DNA of 5,671 nucleotides from positions 1 through 5,671 of the forward strand of contig CAJWAH010000097.1 of assembly GCA_913020095.1 (NCBI GenBank), in the 5' to 3' direction. The first letter of the stretch is position 1, and each line of letters starts with the position of its first letter. Shown one piece after another: positions 1 through 5,532 of the stretch. Below the pieces are notes generated by a model. That model saw only the letters and a program-made list of their open reading frames with translations. It searched no databases and was not told where the DNA came from. The DNA comes from an uncultured Synechococcus sp. (GTDB taxonomy: Bacteria > Cyanobacteriota > Cyanobacteriia > PCC-6307 > Cyanobiaceae). The translations under genes were made by a program, and so were the position numbers.

Positions 1-314
1 ACACCTCCGAGGAGTTCATGGGCAGCCATTCGATCACCGACTCCCACATCTCCACCATCACCGACACGATCCTGCTGCTGCAGTACGTGGAGATTCGCGG
101 TGAGATGTCGCGGGCGCTGAACGTGTTCAAGATGCGTGGCTCCTGGCACGACAAGGCCATCCGGGAATTTGTGATCACGGGCAATGGCCCAGAGATCAAA
201 GATTCCTTCGCCAACTTCGAGCGGATCATCAGTGGTGTGCCCCACCGCATCACCACCGACGAGCGCAACGAGTTGGCTCGCATCGTCCGCGGCGTCGACA
301 GCGAGCCTGGTTAG
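1..314 (+). CDS. kaiC: Circadian clock protein KaiC, C-terminal part (5' end outside window)
   Basis: KaiC is the hexameric ATPase, autokinase and autophosphatase at the centre of the cyanobacterial KaiABC oscillator. Only the end of its second (CII) domain is visible. The reading frame enters at the left edge with TSEEFMGSHSITDSHIST. It aligns without gaps to Synechococcus elongatus KaiC as I remember it, placing the visible Met (bases 18-20) at residue 420. The two phosphorylation sites are therefore present: Ser431 (bases 51-53) and Thr432 (54-56), as is the nearby Thr426 (36-38). The A-loop, residues 488-497 (RIISGVPHRI, bases 222-251), and the KaiA-binding tail follow. The tail ends in VRGVDSEPG, two residues shorter than in S. 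elongatus. The stop is TAG at 312-314. The Walker motifs, the CI domain, kaiB and kaiA lie outside the window. The gene converges on nblS with one intervening base. Everything visible supports an intact, functional KaiC. Confidence 0.97.
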   Translation, partial: TSEEFMGSHSITDSHISTITDTILLLQYVEIRGEMSRALNVFKMRGSWHDKAIREFVITGNGPEIKDSFANFERIISGVPHRITTDERNELARIVRGVDSEPG

Positions 315-355
315 ATCAGCTCAACGCCAACGCTTTGCGTTCGGCGTTGATGATC
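314..355. terminator. Stem-loop immediately after kaiC, inside the nblS 3' coding end; candidate kaiC terminator
   Basis: A long imperfect inverted repeat begins on the last base of the kaiC stop codon. GATCA (314-318) pairs with TGATC (351-355). After a two-base bulge (319-320), TCAACGCC (321-328) pairs perfectly with GGCGTTGA (343-350). AACGC (329-333) pairs with GCGTT (337-341) around a TTT loop, leaving C342 bulged. That makes 18 base pairs in three blocks. On the plus strand it is followed by AATTCATCC, so the U-tract of a classical Rho-independent terminator is weak or absent. Its position suggests kaiC transcription termination or 3'-end stabilisation. It also encodes the last residues of NblS (about IINAERKALALS), so two functions would share the same bases. 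The structure is seen directly; its role is inferred. Confidence 0.55.
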
Positions 356-2295
356 AATTCATCCTCATCGGCTCCCTCGAGGGGGAGATCGAACCAGAAG
401 GTGGTGCCAATGCCCAGCTCGCTCACCATCGAAATGTCGCTGCCGTGCTTCTGCAGGATGCCCCGCACGATCGAGAGGCCGAGGCCGGTTCCCGCTTCGG
501 TGTGAACAGCGTTTTCAACGCGGTAGAAGCGTTCAAACACGCGCCGGCAATCCTCTTCGCTGATGCCGGTGCCGCTGTCGGCCACCTCCACCCGCAGACG
601 CGGCAGAGGGGAGCTGGCGTCATCGGCTTTGATCGGGCAGGTGTCTGGCCATAGATAGGCCCGCAGCTGCACCATGTCGCCGGAGGTGCTGAACTTCACG
701 GCGTTGCCCACCAGGTTGTCGAACACCTGCAGCAGCAGGTCGTAATTGCCGCGGACGCGCGGCAATGAGGGCGGTACGGCCAAATCAAGGCTCACACCTT
801 TGTCATCGGCGTTGAGTTTGTAGGTGCGCAGGGTTTGCTCCATCGCGGCTTCCACCTCGGTGGGCTCAAAGCTCCAAACCCGATCGGACTCCAACCTGGA
901 GAGATCGAGCACGTCATTCACCAATCGGGTGAGGCGATCGGTTTCAGCATTGGCGGTGGCAAGGAACTCACGGGTCATGTCCTCATCAAGCTGGTCGCCC
1001 ATGTCGTGGAGGGTTTCCACGTAGCTCTTGATGTTGAACAGCGGCGTGCGCAGTTCATGGGAGACGTTGCTGATGAAACGGCTCTGGGCCGCATTGAGCT
1101 CCACCTCCCGCGTTAGATCTTGAACGGTGACAGCAATGCCTTTGAGGGTTTCGCCGCTGCCATCACGCACCGCTTGCAGCACCAAGCGCAAGGTGCGGCT
1201 CGGTTCATTGATCGAGCAGCGCACCTCAGCGCTGTCGCGCTCACGGCTGCGCACTGCATCAAATGGCTCCTGCAGCTCCATGGTGAGGCTGTCGGGCAGC
1301 AGGCTGAGCAGCTCTTGGCCCTCGAGCTTGCGGCCCTCCCAGCGAAACAGCCGCCGCGCTGTTGGATTCACCAGCACCACCTGCCCCTCGGGATCCAGCA
1401 GCAGGGCGCCATCGGCCATGGTGGCAATCAGCGACTGCTGCTTGACCTGGGCAGCGGTGAGCTCCTCGATGTTGGCCTCGTCGTAGGCCTCCAATTGGGT
1501 GGCCATGGTGTTGAAGCCATTGAGCAGCTCACCCAGCTCACCACCCACCGGCAAAGCGATTCGCGCGCCAAAGTCGCCATCAGCAACCGAACGCACCCCG
1601 CGCAGCAGCTCTTTTACCGGCCGCGTGATGGTGAGGGCGTTAAACACAGCGCCCAGGATCACCAGCACCCAGATCGACACGAACACCGCCACCGTCACAT
1701 TGCGGGTGAGGGCGGCGGTGGCCAGAACCGCTTCGTTGGGATTAACTCCCAGGGCCATCACGCCGAGGTAGTCCTTGCCGTTGACCATCGGCACAAACAC
1801 GTCGGTCACCAACCCATCGGGGGTGAGGTGCTGGCGGATGAGGGGGTTTTGGGGCCGCTGACGCAGGTCGGAGGGCAATTCCAGCCGGCGGCTGAGCAGT
1901 AGATCGTTGCCGCTATCGACCTTGCTGATCGGGATGCCGAGGTAGATGACTCCCTCGGGGTCGGCATAAAAGATGTAGCGAAGGCTGCGGCTGCTGCGCC
2001 AGAACTCTTCGGTGACCCGGGCCAGCTCGCGGTCATTGCCCTGAGCCGCCAATGGGGTCACGTTGCTCGCCAGCAGCAGACCCAGGTCGCGGGCGTAGCG
2101 GGTATCGCCCATGCGGGCTTCGGTCTGAATGCCGTTGAGGGCAAAGAACGTCAGCCCCGTCATCACGATGCTGACCACCAAGGTGGCGATGGCCAGCAAC
2201 TTGGTCTGCAGGCTGAACTCGGCCCACCAGCCGCTGGTGAGGGCTGGCAGCCGGCGCCACCACGGCAGCGTTTCAGTAGCGGCGGAGTTGCTCAG
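316..2295 (-). CDS. nblS: NblS/Hik33 (DspA) family membrane sensor histidine kinase
   Basis: This is an essential-type cyanobacterial sensor kinase. In the family it responds to high light, cold, osmotic and nutrient stress, signals through RpaB/SrrA-type response regulators, and controls genes such as nblA, hli and psbA. Residues are numbered from a CTG at 2293-2295. There is an N-terminal WWAEFSLQTK motif (23-32) and TM1 (about 34-56), followed by an extracytoplasmic sensor region (57-198) and TM2 (about 199-222). Then come a HAMP domain with a GGELGELLNGFN segment, PAS (about 285-397), HisKA (about 403-469) and a HATPase domain (about 514-638). HisKA carries the phospho-acceptor His413 in FISNVSHELRTPL (codon 1057-1059). 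The HATPase keeps the N box (FDNLVGNAVKF), G1 (DSGTGI), F box (FERFYR) and G2 (GTGLGLSI). The kinase therefore looks active. The 659-aa length fits the family. The start is uncertain: no ATG, GTG or TTG exists between the purD stop and the conserved WWAEFSLQTK. The first TTG (2197-2199) would cut off that motif just before TM1. The gene lies 24 bases downstream of purD. Confidence 0.93.
   Translation of the reverse strand: MSNSAATETLPWWRRLPALTSGWWAEFSLQTKLLAIATLVVSIVMTGLTFFALNGIQTEARMGDTRYARDLGLLLASNVTPLAAQGNDRELARVTEEFWRSSRSLRYIFYADPEGVIYLGIPISKVDSGNDLLLSRRLELPSDLRQRPQNPLIRQHLTPDGLVTDVFVPMVNGKDYLGVMALGVNPNEAVLATAALTRNVTVAVFVSIWVLVILGAVFNALTITRPVKELLRGVRSVADGDFGARIALPVGGELGELLNGFNTMATQLEAYDEANIEELTAAQVKQQSLIATMADGALLLDPEGQVVLVNPTARRLFRWEGRKLEGQELLSLLPDSLTMELQEPFDAVRSRERDSAEVRCSINEPSRTLRLVLQAVRDGSGETLKGIAVTVQDLTREVELNAAQSRFISNVSHELRTPLFNIKSYVETLHDMGDQLDEDMTREFLATANAETDRLTRLVNDVLDLSRLESDRVWSFEPTEVEAAMEQTLRTYKLNADDKGVSLDLAVPPSLPRVRGNYDLLLQVFDNLVGNAVKFSTSGDMVQLRAYLWPDTCPIKADDASSPLPRLRVEVADSGTGISEEDCRRVFERFYRVENAVHTEAGTGLGLSIVRGILQKHGSDISMVSELGIGTTFWFDLPLEGADEDELIINAERKALALS
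2293..2295 (-). promoter_or_regulatory. Probable non-canonical (CTG) start codon of nblS
   Basis: Reading back from the conserved NblS N-terminus, the frame stays open to the purD TAG (2320-2322) and contains no ATG, GTG or TTG. The CTG here would give MSNSAATETLPWWRRL as the N-terminus and a total length of 659 residues, close to other NblS proteins. A weak Shine-Dalgarno-like GAGGGG (minus strand, 2311-2316) lies 15 bases upstream, longer than usual spacing. Translation could instead be coupled to termination of purD 24 bases earlier. A sequencing error or a mutated ATG could give the same picture. Confidence 0.4.
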
Positions 2296-2319
2296 GTGAC
2301 CGGTTTGGTTCCCCTCAGC

Positions 2320-3615
2320 CTAAAGACGCCGCACCTGATGGCCGATGTCGCGGCGCAGTTGCATTCCTGCAAACCTCACCTGAGCCAAGCGCTCGTAGGC
2401 CTTGGCAAAGGCCTCATCAAAATCATGGCCTTGGGCCACGGCCGCCAGCACCCGGCCACCGCTGGTTTGCAGCTCGCCATTGGCATCGGCCTTCACCCCT
2501 GCAGCAAAGAGCTGGCTGGAGTCCTGGCTGCGATCGAGGCCTGGACCTTCATCGCAGATGGGGTCACCCAGTTGCGGTGTGCCTGGATAACCAGCCGCAG
2601 CAGCCACCACACAGGCGCTGCAGAGGGGCGCGATGGTGAGCGCAGGTGCTTGATCGAGTTGTCCGTTGGCGCAGGCCAGCAGCACTTCGGCCAGGTCGCC
2701 TTGCAGCAGGGGCATCAGCGTTTGGCATTCCGGATCACCAAAGCGGCAGTTGAATTCGATCACCTGCGGTCCCGTGCTGGTGAGCATCAGCCCTGCATAG
2801 ATCACCCCGCGGTAGTTGATGCCCCGTTGGCGCAAGGCCTGCACCACCGGCTCCAGGATGCTCGTTTGCACCTGCTGCAAGCCCGCTTCATCAAGTAGTG
2901 GCGCTGGCGCATAGGCCCCCATGCCCCCGGTGTTCGGCCCCGTGTCGCCTTCGCCGATGCGTTTGTGATCCTGCGCCGGCGGCAATAGCACCAGCCGTTC
3001 CCCATCACAGAGGGCAAAGACCGAGACCTCTGGCCCCTGGAGGCACTCCTCCAGCACAACCCGCTGGCCGGCATCGCCAAAGCGGCCGGAAAAGCACTCC
3101 TCAATCGCGGCAAGTGTTTCTTCCAAGCTGCTGGCCACCGTGACGCCTTTGCCGGCAGCCAGCCCATCGGCTTTGACCACCAACGCTTTGCCCTGCTCTT
3201 GGGCGATGGCTTGGCCCTGCTCAGCGCTGGTGGCCACCCAGAAGCCTGCGGTGGGAACACCGGCTTGCTGCATCAAGGTTTTGGCCCATTCCTTGCTGGC
3301 TTCCAGTTGGGCGCCATCGGCTCCGGGGCCAAACACAGCGATCCCAGCGCTTCTGAGTTGATCGGCGAGGCCAGCGGCCAAGGGTGCTTCTGGGCCAATC
3401 ACCGCCAAGTCGATGCCCAGGGTTTGGCAACAGCTCGCTAACGCTGCGGCATCACTGGCGGCATGGTTGAGCACGGTGCAGCCCGGGATGGCGGCGCTGG
3501 CGCCATTGCCGGGGCTGATCCACACCTGCGGCTGCTGCGGGCTGCGAGCCAGGGCCCAGGCCAGGGCGTTTTCTCGCCCCCCATTGCCCACGACCAAAAT
3601 GCGCTCCACGGCCAT
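2320..3615 (-). CDS. purD: Phosphoribosylamine--glycine ligase (GAR synthetase)
   Basis: PurD joins 5-phosphoribosylamine and glycine with ATP to make glycinamide ribonucleotide, the second step of cytosolic purine synthesis. The 431-aa protein has the usual full length for the family. Its N-terminal domain starts with ILVVGNGGRENALAWAL (6-22), with Asn15 where many homologues have His (GGREHA). IGPEAPLAAG (73-82) and the FGP-type segment (95-97) follow. The ATP-grasp domain shows LVVKADGLAAGKGV (145-158), GPEVSVFALCDG (194-205) and DHKRIGEGDTGPNTGGMGAY (216-235). The GARS signature RFGDPECQ (291-298) provides metal and nucleotide ligands. The C-terminal domain ends in FAGMQLRRDIGHQV (415-428). 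The ATG (3613-3615) is chosen because a GGAGG sits 10 bases upstream and the glycine-rich loop follows directly. nblS continues downstream in the same frame after the TAG, suggesting co-transcription. Confidence 0.97.
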   Translation of the reverse strand: MAVERILVVGNGGRENALAWALARSPQQPQVWISPGNGASAAIPGCTVLNHAASDAAALASCCQTLGIDLAVIGPEAPLAAGLADQLRSAGIAVFGPGADGAQLEASKEWAKTLMQQAGVPTAGFWVATSAEQGQAIAQEQGKALVVKADGLAAGKGVTVASSLEETLAAIEECFSGRFGDAGQRVVLEECLQGPEVSVFALCDGERLVLLPPAQDHKRIGEGDTGPNTGGMGAYAPAPLLDEAGLQQVQTSILEPVVQALRQRGINYRGVIYAGLMLTSTGPQVIEFNCRFGDPECQTLMPLLQGDLAEVLLACANGQLDQAPALTIAPLCSACVVAAAAGYPGTPQLGDPICDEGPGLDRSQDSSQLFAAGVKADANGELQTSGGRVLAAVAQGHDFDEAFAKAYERLAQVRFAGMQLRRDIGHQVRRL

Positions 3616-3663
3616 ACTTGCCGCACCTCCAGCGTTGTTGTGCTCTTCCCTCCTAACGCGGCA
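3616..3663. promoter_or_regulatory. Short divergent intergenic region between purD and the plus-strand hypothetical gene
   Basis: Only 48 bases separate the two divergent start codons. I see the purD ribosome binding site but no convincing -10/-35 pair for either direction. At least one promoter must therefore extend into a neighbouring coding sequence: the purD promoter into the start of the plus-strand gene, or the plus-strand promoter into the 5' end of purD. That two promoters lie here is inferred from gene orientation only. Confidence 0.4.
3626..3630 (-). promoter_or_regulatory. Ribosome binding site of purD
   Basis: The minus strand reads GGAGG followed by TGCGGCAAGT and then ATG, a strong Shine-Dalgarno match with a ten-base spacer. 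It supports the ATG at 3613-3615 over the in-frame GTG two codons later. Confidence 0.75.
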
Positions 3664-5115
3664 ATGCTCTCCGCCTTGTTGGTGGCCGCGGCTCCATCCC
3701 CCCTTCCAGTAGGTGCGCTGCCGACGGAATCGTTTGAGCAGCTGCTGGACACGGGTGATCGTCAGGAGCTGCTGGCGGGTTGCCGCCGGGCCATCAACCT
3801 GGGTTTGGATCAGCGGCTACGCCAACTGCGGGCAGCTCTTCTCGAGCTCAATCAAGACACCAGCAGCCTTCAGGTGGTCTTCGCCGATGCCCAGGCGTTG
3901 ATCAGCTGCAAAGCGCCTGATGCGGCCCTGCAAGTGCTCGCCCGCATCAGCCCCGATGAAGGGCCCGAGCGTCAGCGCTGGTTGCTGCTGCAGTGGCGCG
4001 CTGCATCCGCTGGTTTGGATCAGCGCCGAGCGGCGCTGGCACTGAAGCGTTTTGCCCAAGGTTCAGCCGAGCGGCTCAACAGCCAACAGCTCACCTTGAA
4101 GGAGCCTCAATCTCCTGGTGAACTGCCTTTGCAGCGCTCGGCCTTGGATGTCCAAGCTGCGCAGCTCGAGGCCAATGGCGATGCCGTTGCGGCGATGGAG
4201 CTTCTGCAGACGCCAGCGGCCACATCGCTGTTAACCGCTCAGCGCAACCAGCAGGCGGCTGTGTTGTTAGCAGCCCAGGGTCAGCCTGATCGTGCTGCTG
4301 CACTAGCTGGCGCCAGCATTGATCTGGCTGCTGCTGAGGAAGCGTGGGGCTTGAGTGAAGCCCTGCTGGATGATCAGCGGCGTTACCAGCTCAGCGCTGA
4401 GGATTTGAGCGGTGCTGAACAGACCAACGAGCGGCGTTTGCGCCTCGCTCGCCGCTTGGCTGATGCCATGGCTGAACGCTCAGCGGTGTTGGCAGCCATT
4501 GCGGATCAAACGGCTGACCCTGCGTTGGCTCAGGAGCTGATTGATCGCCGCGATCCCCTCGAGCGCCGCAGTGGGGCCTTGTTGGATGTGTTGGTTGGCT
4601 TGGATGCCTCTCCATCCGAGAGCCCTGCTGATCGACTGGCACGGCTGGATTTGGCTGTGGCCGTGGCCAGGCGTTTGGGGCACCGGGAGCGGCTGCTGGA
4701 TTTGTTACTGCAGCAGGAGCGAGACGCTCGCATTCAGGAAAAGAGCTGGCTCCGCGACCGCATCACGAAGCAAGCGGTGTTGCAGGCCGAAGGCAATCCA
4801 CTGCGGGAACTGGAGGCCCTCTACCGGCGTCAGCGCCTGTTGTTGGAAGAGCCCAGGTTTGAATCCAACGTTTGGCTTGAGCTTGATCCGGAAGCCAAGG
4901 ATCTCAAGTTGGAGCGCTTGCAGCGCCAGGAGGAGAAACAGCAACGGCTTGAGCAGCGCTGGGCCTATGACCCTTTCCCGGGCAGCTACAGCTTGCCCCA
5001 GGTCCTGGAGGACCGTGCGCGCTTGCAGTTGGCGCAAGCCAGTGATGGCAGTTGGCTGTTGCCTCCAGCTGTCTTTGGAGAGCTGCCGAGCAGCTTGAGT
5101 GCTTTGCCTTTTTGA
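3664..5115 (+). CDS. Hypothetical helix-rich, probably exported protein of unrecognised family
   Basis: I do not recognise this 483-aa protein. Residues 1-20 (MLSALLVAAAPSPLPVGALP) are hydrophobic with Ala at possible cleavage positions. That suggests an exported or membrane-anchored protein, although the usual positive n-region is missing. The rest is almost entirely helix-forming: rich in Leu, Ala, Gln, Arg and Glu, poor in Lys, and arranged in helical pairs resembling TPR/alpha-solenoid scaffolds (for example about 75-130, 155-225 and 255-350). Residues about 380-433 form a charged, coiled-coil-prone stretch (LKLERLQRQEEKQQRLEQRW) before a conserved-looking WAYDPFPGSYSLPQ. No catalytic motif is visible. 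The ATG at 3664 is chosen because the frame upstream runs antisense through purD. A GTG at 3640 would add a more hydrophobic leader (LFPPNAAMLSALLVAAA) and is a real alternative. Neither start has a good Shine-Dalgarno. The gene is divergent from purD and stands alone. Confidence is high that it is coding and low for any function. Confidence 0.85.
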   Translation: MLSALLVAAAPSPLPVGALPTESFEQLLDTGDRQELLAGCRRAINLGLDQRLRQLRAALLELNQDTSSLQVVFADAQALISCKAPDAALQVLARISPDEGPERQRWLLLQWRAASAGLDQRRAALALKRFAQGSAERLNSQQLTLKEPQSPGELPLQRSALDVQAAQLEANGDAVAAMELLQTPAATSLLTAQRNQQAAVLLAAQGQPDRAAALAGASIDLAAAEEAWGLSEALLDDQRRYQLSAEDLSGAEQTNERRLRLARRLADAMAERSAVLAAIADQTADPALAQELIDRRDPLERRSGALLDVLVGLDASPSESPADRLARLDLAVAVARRLGHRERLLDLLLQQERDARIQEKSWLRDRITKQAVLQAEGNPLRELEALYRRQRLLLEEPRFESNVWLELDPEAKDLKLERLQRQEEKQQRLEQRWAYDPFPGSYSLPQVLEDRARLQLAQASDGSWLLPPAVFGELPSSLSALPF

Positions 5116-5155
5116 TTCCAGAGGTGGCATTTCGCTTTTTAGGAGAATCCATTTC

Positions 5156-5177
5156 CTTTGACGAGCCTTCGTCAGAG
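5156..5177. terminator. Stem-loop between convergent genes; possible bidirectional terminator
   Basis: CTTTGACGA (5156-5164) pairs with TCGTCAGAG (5169-5177) around a GCCT loop. The six inner pairs are perfect, and the outer three include one T-G wobble. It lies 41 bases after the stop of the plus-strand hypothetical gene and 29 bases below the stop of the minus-strand membrane ORF, where terminators for both would be expected. No T-run follows in either direction, so it is not a textbook Rho-independent terminator. Confidence 0.4.
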
Positions 5178-5182
5178 ATGCC

Positions 5183-5211
5183 CCGGATTAGCCGGATTAG
5201 CCGGATTAGCC
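5183..5211. repeat. Tandem repeat of a 9-bp unit, three copies plus two bases
   Basis: CCGGATTAG is repeated exactly three times (5183-5191, 5192-5200, 5201-5209) and followed by CC. The period is a multiple of three. On the minus strand each copy therefore carries a TAA (5188-5190, 5197-5199, 5206-5208) in the frame of the adjacent membrane ORF, whose stop is the first of these. It could have arisen by slippage. The copies are too few and too short for a CRISPR or a known regulatory array. Confidence 0.85.
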
Positions 5212-5532
5212 ACCCAACAGGGGAATAGGGATCAGCAAGGCGTGCTGCTCAAACAAACTCCAATCACCGTACCACGACGTATATCTCGATAAAAAGACGA
5301 CGCCGGCGTATAGAAAAACGACCGGGATGATGGCAAGTCGCGCGAGCCAAATTGAAATCACATTTCGATTGGCCGCTCGTGAGCTGGCTCGACTAAACGC
5401 CCATCCCATTAACATTCTGGAAGGCCACGCAAAGACGACGAACACTACAGTAGGGAGGAGGAACACTTCACGTGGTGTGAGCTGGATTTTTGCAAGATAC
5501 ACAGGCAGTGCAAATGCCCACACTGCAAACAT
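5206..5532 (-). CDS. Small hydrophobic membrane protein of unknown function, possibly a fragment of a larger gene
   Basis: The 108-aa frame from ATG 5530-5532 encodes three likely membrane helices: about 1-15 (MFAVWAFALPVYLAK), 24-46 (FLLPTVVFVVFAWP onward) and 62-83 (ARLAIIPVVFLYAGVVFL). A polar C-terminus, SRYTSWYGDWSLFEQHALL, follows. The aromatic and hydrophobic pattern looks like real protein rather than a chance frame, but I do not recognise a family. The start is doubtful: there is only a weak GGA five bases upstream, and the frame stays open for 15 more codons (FWHPSSGRYFALWIS) to a TGA at 5578-5580. That upstream peptide is also protein-like, so the true gene may start earlier with a frameshift near 5574-5580. 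Base composition here is about 51% GC against 63-65% in sampled core lines, and AGA, TTA and CTA codons occur. This hints at a foreign or less constrained gene. Confidence 0.5.
   Translation of the reverse strand: MFAVWAFALPVYLAKIQLTPREVFLLPTVVFVVFAWPSRMLMGWAFSRASSRAANRNVISIWLARLAIIPVVFLYAGVVFLSRYTSWYGDWSLFEQHALLIPIPLLGG

Noticed and set aside
1120..1902. 260-codon open frame on the plus strand
   Set aside because: It is antisense to nblS, which has complete kinase motifs on the minus strand. The translation is rich in His, Gln and Arg and looks like a GC-rich shadow.
2296..2898. 200-codon open frame on the plus strand
   Set aside because: It lies antisense to the conserved ATP-grasp and C-terminal parts of purD, with no domain-like features.
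3463..3663. 5' extension of the plus-strand hypothetical gene
   Set aside because: The extra 67 codons run antisense through the start of purD and would bury the signal-like hydrophobic segment. The start at 3664 (or 3640) is more plausible.
3616..3700. RpaB-binding HLR1-type direct repeat upstream of purD-nblS
   Set aside because: I looked for paired TTACA-type half sites around the start region and saw none.
4541..5098. 185-codon overlapping plus-strand frame
   Set aside because: It overlaps the hypothetical gene in another frame. It is rich in Trp, Cys, Ser and Arg as expected of an out-of-frame reading.
5183..5211. CRISPR-like array
   Set aside because: The unit is only 9 bp, directly abutting with no spacers.
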